DNA of 64,000 nt from Multifurca ochricompacta (lineage: Eukaryota; Basidiomycota; Agaricomycetes; Russulales; Russulaceae), in contig WTXG01000012.1 of NCBI GenBank assembly GCA_022496185.1, forward strand, positions 62,001-126,000, read 5' to 3'. Under the pieces are notes generated by a model. It ran no database searches. It was not told the DNA's origin and was given only the letters and a program-made list of their open reading frames with translations. Position 1 is the stretch's first letter; each line of letters opens with the position of its first letter. Shown in pieces: positions 39,216 through 51,159 of the stretch. Position numbers and translations under genes: made by a program.

Positions 39216-39946
39216 TGAAATCATGATATGATATGATTTGATTTGATTTGTTAGCGGCGGTGAGATGAGAAGGGGATGGGGAGGGGGATGAGGGGGGAAG
39301 GGAACGAAGGGGCGGTGTCGGTGTCACTTTTCTTTCGGCGATTTCCCTTTCTCTTCCACTTCCCCCTTCCTCCTTCCTCCCTTCCTCATCCCCCTTCCCT
39401 CTTTCTCTTTCTCCTTCCCCTTTCCTTTCATTTTACTCTCTTCTTCACTCTCTACTCTCTTTCCTCTCTTCTCTCTCTGTCTCGGTCCACTCCTCTTTTT
39501 TCTTTTTCTTTTTCATTCTATTCTCTCTTCTCTTCCTTTCTTCCTTCAGAAGTGATACTTTAAAAAATACAAAAAAATATTAGCTCAACTCTTACTCTTC
39601 CCATCTCTATATCGCGGTCACTCGCATCTGTCATATAATACCTTGTCCTTTTCCACGATTCACAGTCATCTCCTTCGGAGTGTGTTTCCCTCAAGTGCCA
39701 ACCTTCCACAATCTTCCACATTTTACGCCTCCTCACTAGTATTTTCCCTTCTGTCGGGCCCATAAAGTCAGTCATTTACTTTCCGAGACCTGGTTATCCC
39801 CCCTGTCAGCCACTGAACTGATCACTTTCACAGCTTGTATTGTCGACATCATCCTTTCATCGCTCTCCCTGTCAACCGTTCGCTGTCCCTAATCATCTGC
39901 GTCCCCTACCTTGTCACTGCCCTCTGCCCATCTACTCAAATTACCC
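39216..39946. other. intergenic region with polypyrimidine tract
   Basis: A (GATTT)n run at about 39231-39252, then a C/T-rich tract from about 39325 to 39550, precede the next gene. No coding exon with partners is seen; the long frame here is low complexity. Confidence 0.45.
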
Positions 39947-41413
39947 ATGGCTTCCACCCCAGCCCCCAGCCATCGCGCTTCCCTTCTCGCTGGCCTTCGT
40001 ACAGGAGGTGTACGCTCCGCTTCCTTGACCGGTGTGCCCCACACGGCTGCTCCCGGTGCCTCGTTCAACGTCCCATCCCGTTTCTCCGTTGCCACCTACA
40101 ATCAGCAATCTGTTGCAGAGGAAGATGACCAGCTGGCCGACGTGCTGTCTCAGGGCATGTATATCAGTGCACAGCAAAGGCTCTATCAACCTCTTAACAC
40201 TGCCGCAGTTGATGGCAGTACCAACAGGTTCGCTCAGCAGCAGGCTCACTTTACGAGCGGGTTGATGTCCGGAATCCCTTATCCCAACACTCCAGTTGGC
40301 AATGCTCAGCTGCAAGTACATGCTCAACAACAAGCTCTTCAGATGCAATTGGTCCAACTCGAGTTGATGCGCATGCAGGTTCGTTCTTCTTTTTGTCACA
40401 CTATCTCTACTCCATCTATCATATAGGCTTTGCAAGCACAGCAACTGCAAGCCGGATTGCTTGCTCAGAGTCGCCAGCAGAACGGTAAACCTTACATCTC
40501 TCCTGCAACTGCCGGCCCAACAACACAATCATTTGATCTCCATCAATCCACCCTGAATGCCCAGATCCGTCGGCCCAGTCAAGGCGAGTTGCTCCGCTCC
40601 CAACTTGGTGTCCAAAGTGACGACCAAGTTCCTATGACTGCTGCTTTGGGAGGCAAGTTCGGCAGTCGCGCTACTCTGCCTGGCTTAGCTGAGGAAGATT
40701 ACATCACCGCTCCCCGCGCTAACTTCCCACTGTCCTCAACGACCGCTACCAGTGGTGCCATATCTCTTGGCACGTCCGGTTTGAACAATGCTACCAGTTC
40801 TGTTGCGCCATCCAAGTCTGACACCGCTGTTTCCTGGCGCCGCGGCGGTAACAACAATTCGGTTCTCAGTGGCAATAGGGCTGTGTCCGCCAACCCCGGT
40901 ATAACCCCCAGCGTTCGGGTATCACCGCCACCACTCGAAACCCGCGTGTCTCCCCCAGTGACTACTGAGGCGAGCCCTGTTCGCACTCGGCCCCAACCAT
41001 TACGTTTCACGGCTGCCACGTCACAACCCCTACCAACCGTAGCGATCGATGATACTGATGCTGAGGACAATTTAACCGAATCATCCTCCAAGTCGGGTTC
41101 ACACTCGTCTCCCTCCACTCCCAACTCGGGCTCTTCCTTTGACCGGCCGCCGCTTTCGCCGCGCGAGGAGGCAACCAAGAAGCTCTATGAGGGGCTCGGC
41201 ATTGGTCGCCCTGCACCTGCTGCCTCTACTGTGCCGGCTACTGTGCCGCAGCGCGTGCTCAGTCAGCCAGTCAGGCAGCCTCGCGGGCCGCCCTCCGGAG
41301 CAGACGAGCTTGGTCCTCGTAACTTTGCGACGCGCATCCGTCGCAAGGCCATCGGTGGTCTCGGTGCGTTGATGGATGCACGCGAACGTCGCGACGTTGT
41401 CGAGGTGTACTGA
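39947..41413 (+). CDS. unknown Gln/Ser/Pro-rich protein
   Basis: Two exons, 39947-40378 and 40427-41413, give 472 residues in frame. Seen: an N-terminal Ala/Ser/Thr-rich part and a Gln-rich amphipathic segment (QLQVHAQQQALQMQLVQLEL continuing into LQAQQLQAG) likely to be a coiled coil. A long Ser/Pro/Thr-rich disordered middle follows. The C-terminus is well ordered and basic: EEATKKLYEGLGIG, then RNFATRIRRKAIGGLGALMD. I do not recognise a named domain. The ordered C-terminal block suggests a conserved function, possibly RNA- or cytoskeleton-related, but that is speculation. ATG at 39947 is preferred over upstream in-frame ATGs because of its good context. Confidence 0.7.
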
Positions 41414-41876
41414 AGTGCCTCCCCCCCTACTATCCTTTTACCCCATTCACACGACACGCAGAGTGCTTAAGACTGGTTCACCTTTCGTTCGTTTTATTTA
41501 TTGTGAGTGTGTTGTGCAGATCCAGAGGGGACGTCTTCGAGGAGCGATATTAGTAAATTTTTATGGACCGATGACGTTGTTTGATCTGCAGTTATGCTTG
41601 CCCTTATCCTCCCCACGCCACTCTTTCTGAATACTCTTAAGTTCTATATCTTTGCTGCCTTTACTGTGATTGCTTGCAATCCTCCTGGCTGCTACTTTGT
41701 CCCAGGCTTTTTTTTTTTCTGCCTGGTTTTGGGCATGTGTAACACATAGGTCTCTGGGAAATGCGACAGACGAATGTCTCGGTGCTGTTTGCATCTTGGC
41801 TCGGGCTCGATGAGTTGAAGTATTACTTCGGTTCAAATTTACAGATGAAACAAAAAAGGCAATTAGGGACAAGTCG
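41414..41876. other. convergent spacer, unknown gene / ARP4
   Basis: About 460 bp of 3' flanking DNA between convergent genes; AT-rich, with a poly-T run near 41710. I see no gene. Confidence 0.4.
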
Positions 41877-43646
41877 TCATTTACAGCGCTGGGCAACAAT
41901 AGGCTTGCCGTGCTCCTGGCTTTCTAATTAGCTTGTCGACCACGTGCTCGTTCAGCGCGGCTTACCTGCCATTCTTCCTTGCTAATCCATAATTGATGGA
42001 ACGTACCCAAGCTTGCGAGGATACTGCCGCCAAGCCAGCCGCCGTACCTTCGCTCGGTCGGGTTACCCGGTGCATGGATTTTGACGTGCGGGAAGTTGCG
42101 CACAAGCTCATTATTTAGGCGCTCGCCGAGGCCCGCGAATAGGCTCCCACCACCGGCGAGAACGACATTACCCATCAACACCTGGCGCATATCCGGGTCG
42201 CATGCCGCCAGTGCTTGCGAGATCAACGCAGGGACCGTACGCGGAAGGTGCGGATTCGACGCCTGCATGAACGCTCTTTTGTCAGCAACCATGGATGGAG
42301 CTACCATAGGACACATTCTGAAAAACGAGAAAAAAAAGGGGGGACTTACGACGAGGTCGCGTGAGTGCGCAAAGAACAGCTCACCGACCTGGAAACGCTC
42401 TGGTCCAAAGTAGGTGTTGAACCCGGTCGGGAACTCATAGTGGCGCGCGGGCCTTTGCGATGCGGCTCTGCGGGGGCCCTCTCTGTGACAAGAAACGCGG
42501 GGAATGTGGTGGGAGCAGCGTACTGGTCATTCCAGCCCTGGTCGAGAACACCAGCAACGCTCTGTACCCATTCCTCCACCTCACGATTCTCGTAGTATGA
42601 TGCGAGGCTCGGCGTCGTCTTCGAGAATCGATCGTCTCGGAGAGTGAAGCGCGGAGGCGTCCCTGGCTCTACGGGCTGTGTGTTTGTTCACGTCACGCGG
42701 GGGTATAAACGGGAAGAGCCTACAAGAATACCCACAGTTTTATTTGCGATGAGTTGATGAGAGAAAAGCTGGATTGGTGGATGATTGTGGCTTGCGGTAA
42801 TCAGCGTATGTTTTGCATGTGCGTGTACGAGCTGGGGGAGAGCGGAATGGACAAGGCCTGCGCATTGTCTCAGTTGGTTGACCAGTCATCATTATCCCGG
42901 AATTGCACACCTTTCCGGAGGACGAACCCGTCCACAACGGGAGTAACACTCGACGTTGAGTGACCTATGTCAATGACCAGAGCAGAACCTTTCCCTGCGG
43001 CAAAGCTGAAGATCCTCAGGCCATCGGTCATTCCGAACAAATGAAGTTTAAGACGGACGCATTTAAAACGCCTGTATTTGCGATGTAAAACGCAGGCACC
43101 TGAAACTCCTCGAACATGATTTCAGCCATGCGCTCACGGTTGAGACTGGTGTTCCAAGCGGGCTCAGTGACAAGGATGGGATGGTCCTCGGGTTTGCAAT
43201 GGAGAACATCCTTTAATGCATGGCGAATTAGCGATGGTATAGGCTTGAAGTCAGTGACTTCGAAGTGCAGGATATTAGTCGTTTCCAAGGTGGGGACATA
43301 GCATACGCACTCAACCCCTCGTTCATGGGGTTGCCAATCTGCATATCTTCTCGCCAGACGGACGGCCCATGCTGTCCAATATACAGTTTACTCTCCTCCT
43401 TTGGAGAGGCTGTCTCTGGCTCTGTGCCTGCTTCTGCCATAGAGACGTCGGAATCTCGAGATAAGGGCACGAAACCATACGACGTGGGGATTATAGCTTT
43501 TGGTGAATCGTCTCCCGCATACCCAGCACGGAGTGTAGATGAACCGATATCTACTACTAGAGCTGAAACCTCGTCTATACACGCATACAGTTAACTTTAT
43601 GGAAAGAATGCCGCGTTATTAACGTACCGCCTCCGTATTGAACCAT
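41877..43646 (-). CDS. ARP4: actin-related protein 4 (INO80/NuA4/SWR1 subunit)
   Basis: Minus-strand gene starting at 43646 (MVQYGGG, then intron) and ending [16 protein letters not shown] at 41877. Seen: actin-fold motifs [97 protein letters not shown] and [16 protein letters not shown]. The insert after the first motif and the ending match Arp4/BAF53 rather than actin. Known: Arp4 is a nuclear subunit of chromatin remodellers and acetyltransferases. One base seems missing in the GGG run at 42449-42451, between HRKGP and YEFPTGF. It shares a 169-bp divergent promoter with ERB1. Confidence 0.9.
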
Positions 43647-43815
43647 TATTAATGGCGCGTCGCGTTCAAGAGGGTGTTGAAAGGGCCCGATCGAATCTCT
43701 TAGCTATCCCTCGACCGTGAGAATAGTTTCCAAAACTTTCTGTGTCACAGATGTCACGTCGCAGCTCTGTCACACACAAGAAAACAAAATCCAAAAAAGA
43801 AGAAAAAAAAATGAA
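43647..43815. promoter_or_regulatory. 169-bp bidirectional promoter ARP4/ERB1
   Basis: The two start codons lie only 169 bp apart on opposite strands, so the control elements of both genes must share this segment. An A-rich run ends just before the ERB1 ATG. Confidence 0.6.
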
Positions 43816-46503
43816 ATGGCATCTCATGTCGCCAACAGAAAACGCAAGCCAACCGCGAAAGAGCAGCTAGATGCTAGCGACGTGGAGTCCTTTCCAGGTG
43901 GTAGTTTGGATTCACTGAGCAGTGACGAAGAGGAAGACAGGCTCCTGCACGAGTCAGACAAGTCAGACAGTGACAGCGTCGACGCGTTCCCAGAAATCGA
44001 CACAGACTCAGACTCAGACACCGAAGGCGGGGATGATGTTGATGATGTTGATGAAGGCTCATCTGCAAATGACGAGGAGTTCCCTGGGAGTGAAGACGAA
44101 GCGCAAGATATCGAAGGCGCATCCTCTGAAAATGACCTTCACATATTCCCAAAGGCTAAAACTGTTGTCTCAGACATCACTGGGCAGCCAAAGAAAGTCT
44201 ACCCGGAGATAGAGCCGGACTATGATTCCGATTCATCGACTGAGGATGTGCGTGTTTACAATCTTTATTATTTACACGCATAGACTTATTTCTTCTTTCT
44301 TTGAAGGCTCCAAACCGGATTGGAAACATACCACTTCATTGGTATGACGATCTGCCTCATGTCGGATACGATATTGATGGTACGAAAGTCCTGAAACCGG
44401 CCCGCGGTGACGAACTGGACAAGTTCTTGAAGACGGTGGACGATCCATCTGCATGGTGACGTCTTGTCTTCGTCCAAACGTCTTTCTTTTTTTTTTAGCT
44501 GATTGCTCTTCAGGACTTCAGCATTCGACAAAAACACCCAGATGGATAAGCCTTTAACAGCTGAGGAGCTGGATATCATCCGCCGGCTTGAAGCTCTCGA
44601 GAACCCGGACTCCAACTACGATCCCTACCACCCTACCGTAGAATGGTTCACGGGGAAGGGAAAGGAAGAGATCATGCCACTCTCGGCCGCACCGGAGCCT
44701 AAACGTCGTTGGATACCAAGTAAATGGGAGAAACAAAAGGTAGGATTAAACGGTTCTCGTCATTTGACATGGATGCTTAGTTTGGCGCTCAGGTCATGAA
44801 GATTGTGCGCGCCATTCGTCAAGGCCGGATTCTTCCTTCCAAACCAAAAGCGACCTCCTCAATACCTCAATTCTACGCCATCTGGAATGACGAACCTTCC
44901 TCCCATGCACCACCCCCTCTTACTGCCCCAAAACTGCGTCTTCCGACCCACTCTGAGTCGTATAATCCACCAGAGGAGCACTTGCCTACCGAGAAGGAAC
45001 AAAAGGAGTGGGAGGCTACCGACAAGGAGGACCGGGAACGCGATTACCTCCCGCAAAAATACTCCGCACTGCGACTGGTTCCCGCTTATGGCCAGTTCAT
45101 CCAGGAGCGCTTCAGTCGACAGCTCGACCTTTATCTTGCGCCACGGATTCAACGGGCCAAGCTGAACATCGACCCGAATAGCCTCATTCCAAAATTGCCA
45201 AGTCCAAACACCTTACGTCCGTTCCCCAATTATAAATCTCTTAGTTTCCCACACGCGCGGGGACGAGTGCGCTGCGCTTCGATCAGCCCAGATGGTGCTT
45301 GGGTTGTCAGCGCGGACGAGGAGGGAGCCGTTTGTCTTTGGGAGGTTATTGTAGGTCGCGAGGTTAAGCGCTGGTCCCTCAACGAGAAGGTCGGTGCAGT
45401 GGAGTGGTGCCCACGAATGGACGCAAGCTTCTTCGTGGTCGGAACGTGAGCACCCGATTCTTGCACCTTCTGACATTGACTCATGACTAAGACAATGCCA
45501 GGGAGGAGAAACTTTACTTCTTCATGCCCCCTAACCTTCCTCCCGCGATACGTTTAGCTACCAAGGCGCTCCTCATCCCTTCAGCCCTCTCATCGACCCC
45601 GGCAACCCCATCCCTAGTCAAGTGGGTCAACTTCCCGCACGAGCCTGCTCCCGAAAGCCCTCATCTGTCCGTAGACCTTCCAGCATCCTCTGGCCTAATT
45701 AGACAGATCGCGTGGCACCGTAAGGGGGACTATTTTGCAACAGTCTGTGGGTCAACCCTTCTAGCCACCATCCATGTCCTACACTGATCACAACTACAGC
45801 TAGTGGAGGGGGCCAGGGAGCAGTGTGGATCCACCAAGTGTCACGCCGACATTCACAGGCCCCGTTCAAGAAGATCAAGGGTTCAGTGCAGCTTGTCTTG
45901 TTCCACCCTTCCAGACCCCATTTCTTTGTTGCAGTCTGTGCTTTCCTTTTCCTCTTTCTGCTTTACTATGCACTTATGGCTATCACAGACACAACGTTAT
46001 GTCCGGATATATAACCTGGCTGAGCAGAAACTCTTGAAAATGCTTACTCCTGGCATACGATGGATTTCATCGATGGATGTTCACCCGTCTGGCGACCATC
46101 TGATCGTTGGGGGGTATGACAGAAAGCTCTGCTGGTTTGACCTCGAACTCAGTGAAAAGCCTTATAAAATCCTCCGGTGCGCCAAGCTAAATACGGCTTG
46201 CTACCTTTTTCAAGCAGCTAACATCTAGGCGCTGATAGATACCATTCCCGTGCAATCCGATCGCTGCATTTTCATCCCTCGTATCCACTCTTTGTATCGT
46301 CGTCCGACGACGGATCGATCCAGGTCTTCCACGCACGTGTGTACAGTGACCTCCTCACCGATCCCCTCATTGTACCACTTAAAATTCTCCGTGGCCATGA
46401 CGTGCGTGAAGGGCTGGGCGTGCTGCAGGTCAGATGGGTTCCTAAGCAACCATGGCTAGTTAGCACAGGGGCAGATAGCACCGTCGCGGTCTGGTGTCAT
46501 TGA
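43816..46503 (+). CDS. ERB1: ribosome biogenesis protein ERB1/BOP1 (WD40)
   Basis: Eight exons, 43816-44247, 44307-44455, 44514-44739, 44793-45445, 45502-45746, 45800-45933, 45989-46176 and 46239-46503, give 763 residues in frame. Seen: a basic then highly acidic N-terminus. The BOP1NT domain follows ([59 protein letters not shown]), then a WD40 propeller ([52 protein letters not shown]). Known: Erb1 with Ytm1 and Nop7 forms the complex that matures 27S pre-rRNA to 5.8S and 25S in the nucleolus. No frame problem. Confidence 0.96.
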
Positions 46504-46769
46504 GTCATTGAGAATCACACATGTAATCTATCAGCCAATTAACGAGCGCACTGACATGCATCCCTACGTGTACTTTATCTACCACGAGAGAATCTTTTCC
46601 TCGTTTTCCCCGGGGGTAATGGCCATGCGCCTGAAGAAATCTGATGCAGACTACGATTGAATAGGTGATACCTCCATATATGCAGGATTCTAAAGGTCAT
46701 CAATCAGACGCATATACAAACACATATACTTGTGGGCAATCAAATACCACACGGTCCAATAACCCCCGC

Positions 46770-47450
46770 CTATCGCCGTCTATGAGATCGCCCTGGCTTG
46801 TACCGCGCAGCGATGATGCCCTGTCCGTTCATCCCTCTTGACTTCGGTCGAGGTATCATTCCCTTCGAGGCCCTCCACTGTTCTCGACGTGAACCCCTTG
46901 GTCCATGAGTTGATATTCTTCCCATGGATTTCTGCGACCCCTTTCCATTTACCCCTGTACATGTCGTAGACAAATTCGATGAGTAACGAAGTTGACAAGT
47001 AAGACGTAACGACAACTGCGGACCTTCTGCTGTGGGAGACACTAGCTCTGCCTCTGGTTCTGCACCTTGCGCTGTAACGTAACGTGATCAACGATCGTTG
47101 GCCATATCAACCGAAGAAGGATGGCGCTAGCACGCGAATGAGCACGAGCACGATTGATGTAGGGAGGTGGGCGTGCGATTAAGACCCATTCGGTACATGA
47201 GAGTGGGACTGACGTCCTGGTGGTCCAAAAGCCCGAAGGCAGCAAACCAATACGAACCTGGCATGTCAATGTCTGGGTCCTCCTCTGGCTTTTCATTTTC
47301 ATGATCACCATCCTCTTCGATGTTGGTAAGTGCGCGCAGCTTGGCGTTGAGCCGCTGCAGTCGGGCAGCTTCAGCAGCTGCAAAGACGCCCTCTGTGCGC
47401 TTCTTGGCACGGAAGGTACGCTTGACTTTGGAACGAGTTGATTTCGCCAT
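46770..47450 (-). CDS. YBL028C/DUF2423-like nucleolar basic protein
   Basis: Start at 47450 with MAKSTRSKVKRTFRAKKRTE, matching the diagnostic MAKS-RSK-KR start of the DUF2423 (YBL028C-like) family. The first exon ends near IDMPG, about 47262. After an intron of about 190 bp, a short exon begins, and the last exon runs to 46770. The last exon encodes the conserved end RISTHGPRGSRREQWRASKG, MIPRPKSRGMN and HRRR-stop. Very basic throughout. Known: relatives are nucleolar and associate with pre-60S particles. The neighbouring ERB1 acts in the same process. The middle exon boundaries are less certain than the two ends. Confidence 0.78.
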
Positions 47451-47772
47451 TGGGGATTGATAATAACGGTGGACCAAACTGTGTTGGAGGGGGAGGGGGT
47501 AGTGGATTAAGATGTAAAATTCACATCCATCACACACGCGCGGATGATTAACAAATATGACTCATGTGTTGCACACGCCTCTTTTCTTTACAAACTCATA
47601 AAGACCTGTGCTGTACTTATGATAGGCGATACAATGTGTGAAATTATACACGCCGTGCTTCCAAAGCGAAGCATGGGTTACACAGTAAACAAGCATGCGT
47701 GCTACGGGGTACCGAGCCTACGTCGCATGGAAGATGGTATGAGAAGGGCTGACCTTCTGTAGGTGCCTAAAC
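47451..47772. other. spacer between Sm-F and the DUF2423-like gene
   Basis: About 320 bp between tandem minus-strand genes. The short frame at 47544-47762 shows no family resemblance; nothing else is seen. Confidence 0.35.
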
Positions 47773-48238
47773 TCATTCAGGCGGTGCCTCCCTGTGAAAA
47801 CCCGGCAGGTAAGGATATGCGGTGGAAGAAATAGAGAAAGGTGACTTATTATATAGAGAACATTGTTGCACCTTTATGGCGAAGAGTCGGTAAGTGCGTA
47901 AAGAGTAAACAAAACCGTATCAGATCCTACCGGATGAAAACTTCCCCCAAAGTCCCGTTAGATTCACCATTTTGGAACTCTTCAGTATTGGCTAGCTAAA
48001 AGCAAGCTGAGGACACGAGGGGGAGGGGAGGGGAGGGGAGGATAACAAACCTGAAGGTTCATATAACCGTCTGTGCTCACAAGGAATCCCTTATATTCAA
48101 GTCCCCACTTCAGACGAACAAACACAGGCTTTCCGGTCAGCTCCTGTAAGAAAGGCTTTGGATTGACCGGTGCGACCTATGATGATGAAGGTGAGATATG
48201 AGATAAAATAAAAACGAGGAAATACACACGGCAGACAT
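47773..48238 (-). CDS. SNRPF: small nuclear ribonucleoprotein Sm-F
   Basis: Exons 48238-48230 (only nine coding bases, MSA), 48176-48051, then about 47985-47925 and 47872-47773. Seen: [60 protein letters not shown] and IRCNNVLYI, which are the Sm1 and Sm2 motifs with the F-type NPKPFL start. Known: Sm-F is part of the heptameric ring on U1, U2, U4 and U5 snRNAs. The expected C-terminus (YIREAPPE-like) fits only if one more G is present in the GGG run at 47790-47792. As given, the last exon reads into a different, longer tail. Confidence 0.9.
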
Positions 48239-48422
48239 GATCGTAAAGGAATGAGATGTCTGCGGACTTCCAAATTGGTTCATCGGGCTCAGGCTCAGCG
48301 GTCAGCGAGCGGAGCGGTGAGTGTGGTGTATGTGTATGGTACATTCACTCACTCACTCACTCACTCAATCAATCAATCAATCTTACTTCTTTTCTTCAAC
48401 TTGCTTTTGCGCCTTTAAGAAA
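48239..48422. promoter_or_regulatory. 184-bp bidirectional promoter Sm-F/NC2-beta with CACT/CAAT repeat
   Basis: The spacer between opposite starts carries a TCAC array followed by an AATC array at 48344-48381. This gives a series of CAAT units just upstream of the NC2-beta start. Confidence 0.6.
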
Positions 48423-49113
48423 ATGTCAGATCGTGAAGGCCATTCAGGACTCCCACCCGTAGACGATGATCTCTCTCTTCCCAAGGCTACCGTCGCAAAA
48501 ATGATCACTGGTTCGTCTGGTCTCACAGCAGCCTTGAATCAGTGACCTGACACTGGCTTGTCTACACCCAAGAACTCCTCCCTAGTGATGTGACTTGCGC
48601 CAAAGAAACCCGCGACTTGGTAATCGAATGCTGTGTCGGTCCGTATACATGCATTTTTCACCAAATTGATCAATAACCCTAATGGATGGGGGGGGGGTTC
48701 AGAATTCATCCACCTCATTTCATCTGAGGCAAACGAAATATGTGAGCAGGACTCGAAGAAAACTATTGCTCCTGAGCATATTATCGGCGCGCTTAAGGTC
48801 CGTCTATATTTTTTTCCCGCTGTCCACAATTAGCATAATACATTATTAACCACGATGATTGCGTACCCAGAGGCTTGGCTTCGAATCATTCACGGAGGAG
48901 GTTGAAGACGTTCTTAAAGACCATAAACAGCAACAAAAGGTACCGCCTTCGCGTTCCTTTTTTTAAAATTATTGCAACTGATTTTCTCTCAAGGACCGGG
49001 AGAAGAAAGTGTCAAAGTTGGAACAGTCGGGTAAGACAGAAGAAGAGCTCTGGGAAGAACAGCAGCGACTCTTCGCAGAGAGCAGAGCAAAATATGAATC
49101 TCAGCAGCAATGA
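48423..49113 (+). CDS. NCB2: negative cofactor 2 beta (Dr1)
   Basis: Five exons, 48423-48510, 48573-48638, 48703-48797, 48871-48939 and 48994-49113, give 145 residues in frame. Seen: the histone-fold LSLPKATVAKMITELLPSDV, TRDLVIECCVEFIHLISSEA, CEQDSKKTIAPEHIIGALK and RLGFESFTEEVEDVL, followed by a charged helical tail rich in Lys, Glu and Gln. This is NC2-beta/Dr1. Known: with NC2-alpha it forms a histone-fold dimer that binds TBP on DNA and blocks TFIIA/TFIIB. The length is close to the family norm (about 150). Confidence 0.95.
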
Positions 49114-49240
49114 CACTCTCGTTTTCGGACTGTGGGACGATTTTGTACAATGAGTTATTATTCGTCGTGTTGCTCCAGTGTATTTCTAGTCACGTACACG
49201 CTTAAACGTTGTACTGTAATAGCTCCTACTTCATCACGTA

Positions 49241-50734
49241 TCATCGGTCACTCGCGCACCGTGCTTTCAACTCTTGCAGCCTTCCCCACGGTGAATCACC
49301 ATTCCACTCCTCGTTCCGAACGTCGCCTGATGTCCGAGTGATCTGAGGCAAGGCAAACTGTTCGACGGTGTATGATGCCGACACTGTTGCATGAAATGCA
49401 GCTGAAAGTTGGTCCGGCCCAACAAAAGCGAGTTGGCGTACGTGAAGGCGCCCACAATGGAACAATCACCTACCCTCGAAAACATCTCCATTTGTCAATG
49501 TGAGGCCAGCGGCAAGGCCACCCAGAAAACTGTTGCCTGCCCCTTGATTGCAGAGAGGGCGTTCCGGAAGATAAGCCCGTGGGCCCGTACTGCAGGATAC
49601 CAAAGGGGGAATTTACCTGTCACATCAATTACCCTTTCCTCGGTTCCCCAGTAGGCCTCTATCCATATGCCCGGATGAGACCGCGAAGCAACGTACGCCC
49701 CCATGCTGCCACTACGAATGACAACCCAACCAGCACCTCCAGGGCCGACACCAGAGTCAAGAAACGTTTGGCAGGCCAATTCCACCCGTGATTTTGTAAC
49801 CGGCAGCGGGATGGAGAGAAGCCCCAGCGCCTCCTCAGCATTAGGACTATGTGATCAGGCAGGCGGTTAAACGCATTGGCGGGGACATCCCGAGGGAAAT
49901 AGCACCTCAGTACAGAAATGAGCGGCAGAACATCGCGGAGTGCGGAAAGCTCCTCCGGAATGCATCTATCCTTAATACCGGCTCAGAACCTATCGGTACA
50001 ACGGTACGATGATGTATGAGGCCGCACTGGTATAGGTTCATATATAGATATAGGGTGCCAGCCTTCGACTTCGGCCACTTGAGACATGATAACGGCAGCG
50101 CGTGTAGGTGAGCATATAAAATGCAAAGTTATCGGGCGGAAGAGGGTGGTTCCGGCCAGGTCACGAGGGGTGATACGTATCCTGGGCGTGAGGTATTGAA
50201 AACTTCGGAAACGCGTCAGCAATGGACGGGATGAGCAAAACGTGCGTAGCTGGTGGCGCACTTTCTATGATCGCCCTTGTATGCGTTAAGCGCTCGGGTT
50301 GTACCTGCATCGGGCTGGGCTCTGAAAAACCACATGTCTTCACCATACACTCTCAGGGCGGCGTCGAATTCCTGGGGCAAGTCCACACCCTTATCGACAA
50401 TCATACCAATTTCACCAGCTGGCAGCCTGGGAGTATTTATGGTCACAACTAAGTTCTGTGTGTGCTGTCTGCGGGAGAATACTCCGGGGGAGGGTTGTCT
50501 AAGGAACCAAAGCCTACCAAATACGAGCGCCGATGTTGGCATAGGTGCCAGCTCCCCCAATCTGAAAAAGCAGAGAAGGAAGAAAGAATAAGCTGGAGAG
50601 CGTCCGTGACTGGAAGGAGAGAACTCTTCCTGTGGGGATAAAGTGCGACCTGTCGGCTTCCCCGTAACATCCAAAAAAGTGAATTCATCTATGATAAACA
50701 TTCCGAGAGAGACAAATTTACGAGTTCCTGACAT
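49241..50734 (-). CDS. PfkB-like carbohydrate kinase family protein (MAK32-like)
   Basis: Start at 50734 (MSGTRKFVSLGMFIIDEFTF). Seen: IGGAGTYANIGARIW, then GMIVDKGVDLPQEFD, RIRITPRDLAGTTLF, HPISIYEPIP, SPNAEEALGLLSIPL, WVVIRSGSMGAYVA, and the kinase signature DVTGAGNSFLGGLAAGL. The GAGNSFLGG form matches PfkB domains, where DTxGAGD would carry the catalytic Asp; here Asn replaces that Asp, as in MAK32-like proteins, so kinase activity is doubtful. The gene is intron-rich. The first donor reads CAG-GAAGAG instead of GTAAGAG (near 50628-50631), suggesting one missing base. It converges on NC2-beta. Confidence 0.8.
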
Positions 50735-51159
50735 GACGATAACTTTTGTTTTGAAAGGCAAACGGCAGAGCAGAACGGGGACCAAAGACAAAGACACGAG
50801 ACACGGTGAGAGTGGGTGAGAGTGGGTGAGGGTGAGTGAAAGTGAGAGTGTGTATGTCTGTGTGTGTATATGTAGGTATGTATATATGTATGTATGTATG
50901 TAGGTAGGTATGTATACATGTATGTAGGTATGCATGTATGTTTATTTTGTCCGTATCCACGCGGGGGCACACGGAACGGAACGGAACGGTGCATGGAGGC
51001 GGGGGGTGGAGGAAGGAGGAAGGAGGAAGGACGGGAAGAGGTGGAGTGGAGAGTAAGGAGGACGGAACATACACACATACACATACGCACACGAACACAG
51101 GAAAGAACACCTTAACGGGTTATTGCCGGTACGATCTCAACTGATTGAACGACGTAAGT
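50735..51159. other. divergent spacer with GTAT microsatellites
   Basis: It contains GAGTGGGT units (about 50808-50850), a GTAT/GTAG array (about 50865-50945), GGAACGGAAC units (about 50975-50990) and GGAGGAAGGA units (51010-51030). Long frames on either strand are translations of these repeats. Confidence 0.6.

Noticed and set aside
50700..51110. Overlapping long frames on both strands next to the PfkB-like gene
   Set aside because: They translate GTAT, GAGTG and GGAAC repeats and carry no domain.
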